Source: Gracilaria gracilis
Lineage: Eukaryota; Rhodophyta; Florideophyceae; Gracilariales; Gracilariaceae
NCBI GenBank assembly: GCA_030374805.1
Contig: JARGSG010000029.1
Location: 186,001-250,000 of the forward strand
Length of the DNA stretch: 64,000 bases
Reading direction: 5' to 3'
In this document: in pieces, positions 52,907 to 63,656 of the stretch
How the letters are laid out: every line of letters begins with the position of its first letter
Numbering within the stretch: position 1 is the stretch's first letter
Position numbers and translations under genes: made by a program
The notes under the pieces: generated by a model
What the model was told of the DNA's origin: nothing
Seen by the model: only the letters and a program-made list of their open reading frames with translations
Database searches by the model: none

Positions 52907-54354
52907 GAAGCTGCAAGAGTTGTCAGTTCATGGGACCATTTGCCTCTTATCGAGCCGGACAGAGAGCACCACTCACCAATCTGTTCGACACATTTTCAGT
53001 AGATTTCGCCGGACCATTGCGCCCTACGAGTCGTGGAAATCGTTTTCTACTTATTGGCGTTGAGCATTTATCAGGATAGCCTTTGGCTTTAGCAAGTAAA
53101 AGTGCTACAGCTCGAGATGTCTTGGATTTCATGAAACAGGAGATTGTTTCTCGATTTGGATGCCCACATACTATTGTATCCGACAATGCCACTTCTTTCT
53201 TGGCTGGGACTGTTCAAGAATACATGCGGAGGCATGGTATCATTATGAACCCTGTTTTAGCATACGCTCCAATGTCAAACGGTCGTGCCGAGAGAATGGT
53301 CGGAACGATTAAGAGAGCACTTGCAAAAACCGTACACGATTCAGGATCCGATTGGGATGAAGCTTTGCCCGACGTTCTCTATGGATACCGAACACGGCCA
53401 CTTCCCGAAGGATACTCACCTTTTCAACTGATGTATGGAATACCTCCTCGTATGCACCCAATGGACCCTTCCTCCTTTATATCGTCAGCCAACCCAGAGC
53501 ATCGCATTCTTGAGCTGGAGACGGCGGTAACCGGAAGAGCGGCACGAGTGGCGCGTCAACCTAATCGGAAAGATGACAATCGACACAGCCATAGGTTTGC
53601 AGTTGGAGACCAGGTCCTCGTCATGCGGGGGGCGGCCTTGAACCCTACAGTGAAGTGGCCACCTCTCATTTCTAAGTTTTATGGTCCGTGTCGGATTGTT
53701 AGAGCCAAACACCCGCAATACTATCTAATCTCACCTAATCGACGCATGTCAAGAAGAGGAATTCACGCGAGAAGACTCAAGCTGTATCGTAACCGACCTA
53801 AGACCTTGAGAGAAGACTCAACGAAAAATTTCATATCGATACAGGGTGGTCTACCCCCGTTGATTGCCATGCCGATCATCATTGACTATGAAGTCTACAA
53901 TGAAGATGTCAATTACTTGGCATTAGAGGTTGGGGGCAGAAAACTCGAAGAATGGCTCTCTCCGTTAGATTGTGAATTATTGGAAAAGCATCGTATCATT
54001 TGGAATTGCTTTCACCTATGCCTAAGCATCCACCATCTATATGGCCAGTACTTCACCCCGCGTGCTCATGTGATGCTAGGACGTCTTGCCAAAAGAGTGC
54101 ACCCACAGATGTCAAGGCTTAGTGCAGATGAAACAATATTCTTCTTATACCATTACGTCGTTGCAAAGTATGGGTACCTACCAGCCGCCGCAACGCACGA
54201 AGAACAAGTCATGGATTATGTGAGACTACTTGGCCGACATGAAGAATTTCTGGTAGACTTTGAACCAGACCCTGATCATCCGGAACCGCTCTACCCCTTC
54301 AGATACACAACAGAAGAAGTCTCGAGAAATGGCCCGCTGCATCCCTCATCATGA
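52865..54354 (+). pseudogene. Integrase part of element C pol, frameshifted and with nonsense codon
   Basis: After the frame change near 52865 the finger continues as LRSCKSCQF, then the core with SVDFAGPL, VSDNATSF and RAERMVGT (the D-D-E residues). TAG at 53079-53081 takes the place of the usual Trp in EHLSGWPLA. From 53083 the frame is open to 54354. It includes a GPY/F-like module (GPCRIVRAKHPQYYL) and then about 190 residues with no recognised fold (IIIDYEVYNEDVNYLALEV onward). No chromodomain. Two lesions make this copy non-autonomous. Confidence 0.85.
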
Positions 54355-54390
54355 GTTATTAACCGTGGTCGCCCAGGCGTTGCGACCGCT

Positions 54391-54403
54391 GAGAGGGGGA
54401 GTG
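54391..54403 (+). other. Polypurine tract of element C
   Basis: GAGAGGGGGAGTG immediately before the 3' LTR. Confidence 0.75.
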
Positions 54404-56300
54404 TGTGAAAGTGTGAAAATGAGGAAGAAGGGCGAGGAGGAAGAGCGATAAGCAGAAAGCAGAGTATATTTATTATTGCATACAGTAGCAAATATGCATT
54501 ATATTTTATATTCTACATCCCATATCGCTCGTGCACTTCCCGCAACTCGTGGAGCAGTCGGGCCAGGATGGCCACAGCCCCGCGAGGCAGCTCCTCTTCG
54601 ACTACGCGGATGGCGTCGTGCCATCCGCGAAGGTAGGAGCTGGAAGGGCGCCCAGCGGCACTTCCACCACATATGCGACGACGGCGACTAATCCGCCTGG
54701 CCGCATCTCGAGGCGGCGGACTTCCACGCCTCGGACTGTGCACGGCAGGGACATATCGCACGAAGCGAACGGAGTCCCCACCAGACGACGAGGCGGCTCG
54801 GGGTACCGGCGGCGGCGAGAAGTGCGGGGAGTTTGCGGGCGGCGGCGACAGTAGCGGAGGCGGCGACGGGGGCGGCGGCGGCAGTAACGGCAATGGCAGT
54901 CCATGAGGGCTGTCAGGCGAAATGACGACGGGACGCGGAGCACCAGGATGGAAACGTGCCATGGTGTTGGCAACGAAGACGTCGACCGCATACCACTTCT
55001 CCCCGCTACCCCTGAAATACACGTGCAACCGAAGCGTCACCGTGTGAACGCCAACACTAAGTACATCCGTGGACTTCCAACGCAGCATGCACTCAATGCA
55101 AAGAGAAGCCCCGGCACCCTCCCCACACTACGAATATCACCTAGACGCCTCCTGAGAATGACCTAACCACCAACTAACTCTACTCTAAGGATATATCCAA
55201 GGACGGAGGGAATTTTCTTACGAGTACACTTCATGTACAAATCGTGCACTATCAGTGCAAAGTTCGTGTAATCAGTCGTGTGATGTGGAATGAACCCGGA
55301 CAACAAGGAAATACACGGAGAAGAGGTGAAATGGCGATGTTCATGGATATAACCCCTTCAAATTCCCGCGCCCACTAATGCTATTTTCGGCAGCGAAAAC
55401 TGCTCGATAGATTCCCTTGAAACTTGCTGTATCGTGTACGTAACGGATGATCTTCCCGAATCAGGTTTCAGATTGAAGTGATCATGAACTCTCGCGGACT
55501 TGGAAATTGTGCCAACAAAGCATTATCTTTGCGACAAGTTGTCTGTTACCCGAAGAAACTATTATGTGGCTGCGAGCAACTAGTAAGGCTACACTGGTTA
55601 CACAATCATGCATGAGAACTGCATCTGGGTTACATCTTGTTACCCATGGTTTACAAAAAATTGTACCGTCGATATTCAGCTGGATTCGAAGGTCTCCATC
55701 GTCTATATAAGCCATGCCCAACTTCAGATTCTCATCTTCGACCACCACCACCACCACCACCACCATCACCACCACCAACACAGGCTCAACAAACCCCCCC
55801 TTTCTTTCAGAAACGCAATCATTGCTTGTTTCCCTCGTTCCATTGATTTGTTTCCCCCTTTCTTTTCTTTCATTCTGCTTGGCCGTGGAGTGGTCCGGCC
55901 TTTCCCTTCCACGTTCACCACTTGTCACTTACATCTGCGAACTGGCTCCCCCTTCGTTCGTCTATAATTGGTCTCGAGATTAATTGTAAGCCTACTAAGT
56001 TCGCGCCTGAAGTTTGACGTAGAGCTTTTACCGTATCGTTCGAGTCTCCTTCTGAAGTTTGTTGGGGACTTCAGCCGTTCGTAGCTATTCACCGACAGGG
56101 CGCGAATAGCTCGCTTTGTTCGTTATAAGTATCACTGGCACCACCGTGTGCCATCTCAATACTCATAGATTGGGCTATTCAGCGGCTTACGCTGTTACTC
56201 ATCGCCTTCATAGGCTGGTACCCCCTGGCATTCTAGTCTTGTTCTGGGTTGTCACCACCCGCGTCGTTTAGCCAACGTGGCCACAAAAATGACGCCCACA
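54404..56300 (+). repeat. 3' LTR of element C
   Basis: 1,897 bp, partner of 46076-47977. The antisense 191-codon ORF is present again at 54513-55088 with few changes. Confidence 0.93.
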
Positions 56301-56316
56301 AACCACATGAAACAAT

Positions 56317-57317
56317 CTAATAGCCAGTCATTCCTCCCTTTTTCTCCACTACTGTAATCAAACGGTTAGGCAAAGACCTGTACAGGTTTTCAACCAGTAA
56401 ATCAGGCAATTGATTCCACACATATTCCACTTTGTCGGCCATCGCTTCCACAGTCTCAAATTGAGTGTGGTCAGCGTACACGTGCCTGGCCAGCCAAGGC
56501 CACACATTCTCAATAATGTTGAGATCTGGGCTCTTCGCTGGCCAGTCCATAACCGTAACGTTATGATCTTTAAGCCACTTCTTAGTAGCATTTGCTCGAT
56601 GAGGACTAGCCCCATCATGCATAAACACCCAATTTTCACCCAGTGTCTCTGCCGCGTACGGCAACAAATCCTTCTGTAGAACTTCAACGTAGCTGTGTGA
56701 AGTTATATTCCTGTCAAATGCAGTCAGGGAACCACCTCCGTAGTAGTAAGAAATGCAGCCCCAAACCATTAAAGATTTTCCACCCTGCACCCTTTTAGAA
56801 AATATCTCCGGTTCTTTCCTTACGTCGTGCCAATACGAAGCCAAACCATCCGGACCGTCAAGGTTAAACTTTTTCTCTTCCGAGAAAATAACTTTCTTCC
56901 ATTCAATAGAGTTCCAACTGAGCTTTTCTTTAGCAAATATAACACGCTTTTTTTGTGTTGAGCGTTCATGTAAGGTCCAGACTTCATGTTCTTATACTTA
57001 AGATACGGTACCTCGTGTAGTATTTGTTGGATTCTTCTCGTAGTGACGTTTAAATTGTACTTTGTTTGGACATCACTTGCGCTGGACTGGTGCATTGTGA
57101 CGTCACGAATGATAGTAGGTTTGGTCTTTTCGGAGAGTTTTTGGTTTCTTGCTTTCCATTTGCGCTGTTGACTCTTCTTTGGCCGCATTAGAAACTTTTG
57201 AATGGTTGTACGGTGACGGCCGAGCTCGTTTGCAATCGCCTGGTGCGACATGCCGTGGGAGTAATGCGCTAGAATTTGCGCTTTCTCCACGTCTGTTAAG
57301 AGGGAACCACGGGGCAT
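56317..57317 (-). pseudogene. Tc1-like (DD34E) transposase, frameshifted
   Basis: N-terminal part from ATG at 57317: MPRGSLLTDVEKAQILAHY with paired helix-turn-helix motifs (HQAIANELGRHRTTIQKFL) and RRIQQILHEV. The catalytic part contains GKSLMVWGCIS, the second Asp in FMHDGASPHRA and Glu in SPDLNIIENVW, 34 residues apart, the Tc1 signature. The first Asp lies in the stretch FNLDGPDG. The frames do not meet between about 56820 and 56960: an indel there breaks the protein. It ends at 56317, and its 3' untranslated DNA continues left of element C at 46075. Confidence 0.88.
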
Positions 57318-57677
57318 TATGGTGTTTTGGATAAGAACGGGGGCCTTTTAGGTGATTGGGAATGCAACGAGGAGGACGTTGTGACAATTTGAGCTTCTTA
57401 GAGCTACTCTAAAGCGCGCGCTTTCTGTTTTGAATGTAGTTGATGTTATAAAGTTTCGCAGATATATATAAAGTTCGTTTATTATTATTGGTCTGCTGTG
57501 AACTTGCTTGGCTGTATGCTACTGTGTTTAGCACGTAAACTTGCTGGACGCTGGGACATGTGTTCTACGCGGTCCTTCAGAAGAAACACGTAAAGTATAT
57601 TGTTCTAAATGTAAAATCCTGGTCTGAGATATTAAGATTTCGCTCACTGTACTAAACCGCCATATTCCATCCCTTAT

Positions 57678-57813
57678 TGAAATGGGTTGACGCTTGACCC
57701 CCAGGAGGAGTTGAGCACTCGCCGTCGCCGGCCGTCCTTTATTTTGCACGCAGAGTGGAACGTGTGGACACTATGGCACGTTCCACTTTGTGGCCAGGAC
57801 TACGTCACTCACA
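57678..57813 (-). repeat. 3' LTR of the copia element
   Basis: 136 bp. It contains a 10-bp perfect inverted repeat GTGGAACGTG / CACGTTCCAC at 57755-57786 around a 12-nt loop. Confidence 0.95.
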
Positions 57814-58063
57814 CCGTCCCTCGCAAACATGCTCGTAGAGCGATGAATTGCGCATAAACTATTCTACACTATAAACCGAAGGTGGCTGCCGTTAAAAACC
57901 TTTGCCGCAGTAAAACCCAGTAGGAAAAAATCTGCGTGTCTAAGGAAAAGGTATAGCACCATACAAATTCCCACTCGAAAGACATCTATGATCACCAATA
58001 CAAAAGACAAAGCAAAAAAAACGTAGAGGTTAAATAAGTTAGTAATCAAACAAATTTCGAGCG

Positions 58064-61000
58064 CTACGCAAACAGACCGCAAAGCAGCTTGAGACTTTCT
58101 AGTGCATCATGCCTCAAAGACTTCGTCAAGATGTCGGCAGGTTGTACCTCGGTGGGAATCCCCTCCACTCTCACAATCTTATCTTTCACAAGCTCTTTAA
58201 CATGGTGATACTTCAAACCGATATGCTTGTTCCTTTCCGAAGTCTTAGCATTCTTGGCGATAGACAGTGCCGTTGAACTGTCCGTGAAGATATTGATCGG
58301 GTACATACTAGGTTCTTCATTTGTAAGAACTTCGTCATTGCAAAGTTCCCAAAAGAGCCTACGCATCCATGTCAAGGCCTTTCCGCCATATGACAGTGCG
58401 ATGTATTCTGCCTCGCCAGACGACAACGCAATGAGCGTTTGTTTCTTTGTCGTCCACATAACCGGCGCTTCATTCACCTTTATCAACAGTCCCGTCGTCG
58501 ATTTTCTGGTATCACGGCATCCAGCCCAGTCTGCATCACAGTATGCTTCCATTGGTGCTGAATTGTTCGAAGGGAAAAATAGTCCAAGGCCCTTCGTACC
58601 ATTCAAATATCTTATTACTCTCTTCGCAAGTCCCATGTGCCTCATGCAGGGGTCATGTACTTGCCTTGCCAGCATTGAGGCCGCAAACATTATATCCAGT
58701 CTAGAGGATACGGCGAGGTACATCAAATGTCCTACCAGCTTACGGTAGCGACCGTGAAGCGCCGATGAGAGCTGTTGCTCATCATCACCTCGACTCGTGA
58801 TGTCGCAAAGGGAAGGCAACGGCGTCCGCGATGGGTTGGAGTTCCACAGCCCATATTCTCTCAACATCTTATCGATGTATCTTGTTTGGCGGACCTTGAT
58901 TCCATTCCTATCCCGTTCTAGGTCCATTCCAATGAAAGACTTTGCTTCACCAAGAAACTTCACCTGGAAGAGTTTCTGCATCTCGACCTTAAAGTCTTTG
59001 AGGAGGGAATAAGAATTGGATAGCATAAGGATGTCATCAACAACAACAACGAGGTTCAGTATAGCACTCCTGGATTTGTACAAGTATAGGCGACTATCCG
59101 TACTTGATTGATTGAAACCGTGACGTATTAGCTCGTCGTGAAGTAGGGAGCCCCAAATTTGTCCCGCCTGTCGTGCCCCGTAGATTGATTTCTTAAGTAG
59201 GCAGACCTTGCCAGCGACGTAGGAGGATCCAGAGGAGTTCTGGGGTTGTTCCATTAAGAGAGGCTCCTCGAGGTCTCCGTATAAGTAGGCGTTACTGATG
59301 TCCATGGTTTCCATTATTAGGCCCTGAGCCGCTGCCTTGGCGATGGCGAGGCGAATAGTCTCAAGCCGTGCCACTGGCGCGTACAGATTGTCCGGGTCGA
59401 AGTCCAAGTAAGGACGTTGCTTGTCGCCCCGGATTACGCAGCGTGCTTTGGCAAGAACCTTAGGAGGATCAGCGCTTACATGTTTGACGGTGAAGGTCCA
59501 TAAGAATGGGAGCGGTTTCATTCCAGGCTTCCTGTCCACCAGCTCCCATGTGTTCCTGCTAACGAGTGCGTCAAATTCTCTGTCTATCGCTTCAGCCCAT
59601 TCGGGGAGAAGTCTAGCTTCTTCGAATCTTATGTGTGCTTTGCCCGCTTCTCCGAGATCTTGGAAACGCGACTGAGTGACCATGCAGTGAGCCAGGGATG
59701 CATCCATATGTTCTTCATCCTCTTCCTCCATCTCGTTCTCGGCCTCGATCCGTCGGAGAGAGGAGAAGTCGATGAGTTCGCTTAATGAAGGTAGAGATTC
59801 CTTCGCCACCTTAAAATCCCTGTCTCGGCACTTGATTACTTTCCGGATTGAAGGAATATATATTCTTAGTAAGGTGCGAGGGCTTTGCATGCCTACGAAG
59901 TGACCAGGGAGGGCGCGAGGAAGTAACTTCTTGTTTGCGACTGTGTCCGATCTGTAGATGAATGCGTGTCCTGGTTGCCCAAACTTCAGGATATTCGTGA
60001 AGTCTGGCTTCTTACCAAACCAGAGGGTGTAAGGTATCTTCATATCTACGCGAGAGTTCGGCAGGCGGTTCCTCAGATAGTTGGCGTGAGATACGGCTTC
60101 TTCCCAGAGTTGTAGGGGAAGCTGGGAAGCTTGCAGAAAGGTCCGTGCCATCTTCCACAAGTCTTGAACGATCTTTTCGGCTACGCCATTTGATTGATGA
60201 GCGTACGGTGGTGTGTACTCGAGAATCATACCGCTTTCCATTGCGTACGTGACGAAGTCGTCCGATCTGTTCTCACCCGCCCCGTCAAGGCGAACGCGGT
60301 ACACTCTGTTGGGAGAGAGTTCGTTCTCCGCGCGAGCCTTGTACCATCGGATCGACTGGAAGAACTGAGACTTTTTGTCTAGGAAGTAAACTGAGCAAGC
60401 TCTTGTGTTGTCGTCGATGAGTACCTGGATGTACGTTGACCCTTGTAGTGATGGAGGGCTGATGGGGCCGGTGATATCGGTATGAGTGAGTTCCAATGGT
60501 TTAGAGGCAACCGATGTGGAGTGTTGTAGTGGTGCACGTTTGCTTCCAGCGTGTATGCAAGGTGTGCAGTGTACGTTAGCGATTTCCGATGAGGAAAGTG
60601 GTGGAACTCCGTCGCATTGATCCACGCATGCCAGGAGCCTTTCTCTTCCGGGATGTCCTAGTTTCTCGTGCCAGTCTTTGGCTGTGTTTCCTGGGGATAG
60701 CATGGCGCCTTGTGCTCGAGGGGAAGGTACCGGATTTGGTAGAGGGTATAGGCCGTCTCTGGGGAAAGACCTGTACAATGTTTGCCCAGAGGACAGATCC
60801 TTGAGATCGAATCCCGTTAGTCCTTGCTCGTTTGATAACTCGACGCGGACGTGTTGCGAGAGAACTGAGAGTGAAACTAGGTTAGAGTCGAAAGACGGAG
60901 TGTGTTTCGCGGGTAGTATAAGACCTTCTCCGATGGGCAGTTTGATGGTGCCATGGGCGATGATATCTGAAGATGTATCGCATGTGCGCACGGTTTGGCG

Positions 61001-62083
61001 TCGTGTTGTATTGTACTCCCAAAAGGAGTTCCTGTCCTTGATGAAGACGTGAGTGGCCCCCGAGTCTAACCATGTGTGAACGATTCCGCTAGGAGAGGCA
61101 CTTGCTTGTGCGATAGCGACAAAACCACGATGTGTGCCGTCTTCGTGGTGATTGTTGTTGCGTTTGTTACCTTGTCGACGGTTACTATTTCCCTTGTTCG
61201 GGCCGTTGGTGGTGTCCCAGTCCTTGTTAGGACTGTTTGTATTGTTGTGATTGTTTCGATTGCGACTTCCTCTTCTGTGTCGACCACCCCTTTGGCTGGG
61301 TGCGTTATTGTTCGTGCCTTTGCGGGACCAACATTCGGATCGTATGTGGCCGATTCGTCCACAGTTCCAGCATTCGATGCCTTTCGTTCTCTTTCGCTGA
61401 TGTTTGAAGGCAGTATTCAACTTATGTGCCGCAGGGTAAGGATGTTTGCCGTCTTTCTTTGGGTCCGTTGCTTTAGCTGTGCTCGAGGATGAGCGATGGT
61501 TCCGGCGATCCATTTCAGAACGTACGAGTGAAACGACTTGGTCGTAGTCCATGTTGTTTGCATCGGCCAGTAACGTGATCGCCATCAAGGAGTCTGGAAG
61601 TGTCCGAAGTAGTGTAGCAGTTCGCTCACGGTCGGATAGAGGATCGCCCAGACGGGCGAGTTCTAGGAATGTGGTTTCCATTTGTAGGAGATGTTGTTGT
61701 ATATCCTCGCCGTCTTTGAATGTAAATGTGCTTAATTTCTGTCGTAGGTTCATTTTGGACTGGATGTTGTCCTTCTTGTAGGTGGACTCCAGTTTGGTCC
61801 ATACCTCCAGAGCAGTGCAGTGGTCTCGTTCGAGGAGTTCGGATACGGCAATTATTGGTTGAGTTCCTAAATTCTGCACGATGGCAGATCGGGCCTTACG
61901 GTCGGCGTCGTCCCAATGACTTTGGGATTCTTCTGTTCCTTCATCAGGTCGAGGGTCGGACAGGACGAACAATACTTGACCCGAGTGCATAATGTCTCGT
62001 ACGTATATGCGCCAAGTGTAATAGTCGGCGGTGCCTTTCAGTCGCGGGATGCGCTTCGACTCGTGTTCTTTTTCCGCTTCCAT
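58064..62083 (-). CDS. gag-pol: Copia gag-pol polyprotein
   Basis: Starts at ATG 62083 (MEAEKEHESKRIP), preceded in frame by GTG. Order is copia-type: UBN2-like gag (YYTWRIYVRDIMHSG; TLLRTLPDSLMAI), CCHC knuckle CWNCGRIGHIRSEC near residue 240, protease WLDSGATH near 344, integrase finger (HEKLGHPGRERL...CTPC) and core (HTDITGPI, RLDGAGENRSDDF, HQSNGVAEKIV), RT with MDISNAYLYGDLEEPLLMEQP and a VVVDDILML box near 1012 (Val where Tyr is usual), RNase H with SGEAEYIALS near 1220 and KHIGLKYHHVKEL. No stop or frameshift. One polyprotein, all functions, host-like codon choice. Confidence 0.95.
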   Translation of the reverse strand: MEAEKEHESKRIPRLKGTADYYTWRIYVRDIMHSGQVLFVLSDPRPDEGTEESQSHWDDADRKARSAIVQNLGTQPIIAVSELLERDHCTALEVWTKLESTYKKDNIQSKMNLRQKLSTFTFKDGEDIQQHLLQMETTFLELARLGDPLSDRERTATLLRTLPDSLMAITLLADANNMDYDQVVSLVRSEMDRRNHRSSSSTAKATDPKKDGKHPYPAAHKLNTAFKHQRKRTKGIECWNCGRIGHIRSECWSRKGTNNNAPSQRGGRHRRGSRNRNNHNNTNSPNKDWDTTNGPNKGNSNRRQGNKRNNNHHEDGTHRGFVAIAQASASPSGIVHTWLDSGATHVFIKDRNSFWEYNTTRRQTVRTCDTSSDIIAHGTIKLPIGEGLILPAKHTPSFDSNLVSLSVLSQHVRVELSNEQGLTGFDLKDLSSGQTLYRSFPRDGLYPLPNPVPSPRAQGAMLSPGNTAKDWHEKLGHPGRERLLACVDQCDGVPPLSSSEIANVHCTPCIHAGSKRAPLQHSTSVASKPLELTHTDITGPISPPSLQGSTYIQVLIDDNTRACSVYFLDKKSQFFQSIRWYKARAENELSPNRVYRVRLDGAGENRSDDFVTYAMESGMILEYTPPYAHQSNGVAEKIVQDLWKMARTFLQASQLPLQLWEEAVSHANYLRNRLPNSRVDMKIPYTLWFGKKPDFTNILKFGQPGHAFIYRSDTVANKKLLPRALPGHFVGMQSPRTLLRIYIPSIRKVIKCRDRDFKVAKESLPSLSELIDFSSLRRIEAENEMEEEDEEHMDASLAHCMVTQSRFQDLGEAGKAHIRFEEARLLPEWAEAIDREFDALVSRNTWELVDRKPGMKPLPFLWTFTVKHVSADPPKVLAKARCVIRGDKQRPYLDFDPDNLYAPVARLETIRLAIAKAAAQGLIMETMDISNAYLYGDLEEPLLMEQPQNSSGSSYVAGKVCLLKKSIYGARQAGQIWGSLLHDELIRHGFNQSSTDSRLYLYKSRSAILNLVVVVDDILMLSNSYSLLKDFKVEMQKLFQVKFLGEAKSFIGMDLERDRNGIKVRQTRYIDKMLREYGLWNSNPSRTPLPSLCDITSRGDDEQQLSSALHGRYRKLVGHLMYLAVSSRLDIMFAASMLARQVHDPCMRHMGLAKRVIRYLNGTKGLGLFFPSNNSAPMEAYCDADWAGCRDTRKSTTGLLIKVNEAPVMWTTKKQTLIALSSGEAEYIALSYGGKALTWMRRLFWELCNDEVLTNEEPSMYPINIFTDSSTALSIAKNAKTSERNKHIGLKYHHVKELVKDKIVRVEGIPTEVQPADILTKSLRHDALESLKLLCGLFA

Positions 62084-63520
62084 CACGGAGTTACCTCGAC
62101 GCGGGAGCAGAGGGGCTATTGCAGGTTGTAGTCTTCACCAGTCTCCTACTGGGTGAGGGTTTCTTCTTGTTCAGAGTCACTGGCAGGGGGTGCTAGCCCC
62201 GTACTCCTAAAGGTCAGACCTCTGGCTCCGGGTTAACTCTCTCTCGGTGAGACACGTTTTGCTTTGGCCTCCCAAGTTCTGCGTGCCTCAGAACGAGGTG
62301 CTTTTACGGCTACGAGACGTCCAGAGGAGGTTACTAACAGAGAGATATGTTTTCACCAGTGTACCCTCTCTAGTTTCTTGCGTCGTACGAACGGGGCGAT
62401 CTTCTCCGTTATGCTTCGATGGCGCGGACAACTCGGGCTGAACGACGAGACACCCCGTCACCGTCGGGAGACAGAGCACTCCCCAGCAGAGCCAGTTATT
62501 CGGAGTGATATCAGATCCAACGGTTTGGTACAAGTCCCCTGTCGATTCCCTGCCGGTTTTCAGCTTGCGAGTAGTCCTTGCCAACAAAGTGCCAGCTTCC
62601 TGAATCAGGGAGGCAACAGAGGCTCTTAATCAACAGGCGCAGCTTCCCGCCCGTTAAATACACGACACCACGCAGCTTCCCGTGGGCCAGCGAGACTTCG
62701 AAACTCAACCTGTAGTTCTGGGCCAGAGAGACAATCCAATGCTTAGTGCGCCAACACACCACGCCCCCTAGACAGAGTAGGCTCTTGGAGGGTGTGTTGC
62801 GGCAGCGTGGCCGAGAAAGGCGTGGCGATGCGGCCGGTGGCGGCAGGCGAGGCGGCGCGGCCGAAGAAGAGAAGCGGCGCGGCCGAAGAAGAGAAGCGGC
62901 GCGGCCGGAGGAAGAGAAGCGGCGCGGCCGGAGGAGAGAGGCGGCGCTTAAGAAGCGGTGACCAGGTGCGGTGCACAGGTGCGGTGGGGATGTGCGGAGG
63001 TAAGGAGCGATTTACCAGCCACGGCGGAGAGGTGCAAGTGTGAGGGCGCGGGAGACCAGGCACGACAGAGAGGTGCGGATGTCAAGTTGGGGACCACCCG
63101 CGGCAGGGTGGTGCGGTGGTAAGGGTTGGTGGCCAGGCGCGGTGCGTGGGTGCGCCGGCGGAATGCGGTGGCAAGGCGCGGTGCAAAAGCCTGTCAGTGC
63201 GGTGCGGAAGCAATGGCGGGCCAGTACGAGGTGACTGCAAGGTACGGCGGCGAGGCGCAGAGATGGGATGCGACAGGTGGCGTGGCGCGGAAGCTCGGCA
63301 GTGGGGTGCGGTAGCGAGGTGCTGCTATAGGATATGGCGGCTACGCGCCGCCTGGCGGGGCCACGAGATGCGATACGCAAGGACGAGTGTGATGGCGAAC
63401 AGCGGTGTCGTTTGACAAAGGCGACGAGGGTGCGGAGTGGTGGCAGGAGCAGGGGGGGAAGAAGGAAAGGAAGTTCGGCCCCCTCGGTGCGGTCGGAGGA
63501 ATTGGGGAGCGATGCTACCA
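62084..63520 (-). other. Copia 5' leader, GC-rich with tandem repeats
   Basis: 1.4 kb before the polyprotein. The part next to the LTR starts TGGTAGCATCGC on the minus strand, a likely primer-binding site. Between 62866 and 62945 about 21-bp units with GAAGCGGCGCGGCCG are repeated, followed to 63300 by dispersed GCGGTGCG words. A 169-codon frame here is not convincing. Confidence 0.6.
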
Positions 63521-63656
63521 TGAAATGGGTTGACGCTTGACCCCCAGGAGGAGTTGAGCACTCGCCGTCGCCGGCCGTCCTTTATTTTGCACGCAGAGTG
63601 GAACGTGTGGACACTATGGCACGTTCCACTTTGTGGCCAGGACTACGTCACTCACA
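63521..63656 (-). repeat. 5' LTR of the copia element
   Basis: Identical to 57678-57813 as read by eye; inverted repeat at 63598-63629. Confidence 0.95.

Larger units (their letters stand above)
46076..56300 (+). mobile_element. Ty3/gypsy retrotransposon C with 1.9-kb LTRs
   Basis: LTRs 46076-47977 and 54404-56300 begin TGTGA and end CCCACA. The likely target duplication is AATCA/AACCA (one mismatch). Plus-strand gag-pol of 2.1 k codons with a frameshift and a nonsense codon in integrase. No chromodomain: after the GPY/F-like module comes a 190-residue unknown tail. The few LTR differences by eye point to a young insertion. It sits in the 3' untranslated part of a mariner transposase gene. 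Confidence 0.93.
45852..57649 (-). mobile_element. Tc1/mariner transposon (about 1.57 kb) interrupted by Ty3 element C
   Basis: Ends CAGTCAGCGAAACTTC (left) and, inverted, CAGTGAGCGAAATCTT (right), flanked by TA (45850-45851 and 57650-57651). Transposase on the minus strand at 57317-56317. Without element C and its 5-bp duplication the element is 1,568 bp. The sequence across the join after removal matches the empty site in the paralogous promoter at 42785-42800. Confidence 0.88.
57678..63656 (-). mobile_element. Ty1/copia retrotransposon, intact, 6.0 kb
   Basis: Identical 136-bp LTRs (57678-57813 and 63521-63656, TGAAATGGG...CTCACA), perfect target duplication CTTAT (57673-57677 and 63657-63661), intact 1,339-codon polyprotein on the minus strand. 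Everything needed for movement appears present, so this is the most recent insertion in the window and may be active. Long GC-rich leader of 1.4 kb between LTR and ORF. Confidence 0.96.

Noticed and set aside
57440-57480. Alternative right end of mariner near AAGTTTCGCAGATATA
   Set aside because: Only a short core resembles the left end; the end at 57649 has CAGT, a longer match, a TA and an empty-site match.
63012-63521. 169-codon frame in the copia leader
   Set aside because: Its ATG overlaps the LTR/primer-binding boundary and its sequence is arginine/serine/proline repeat noise.
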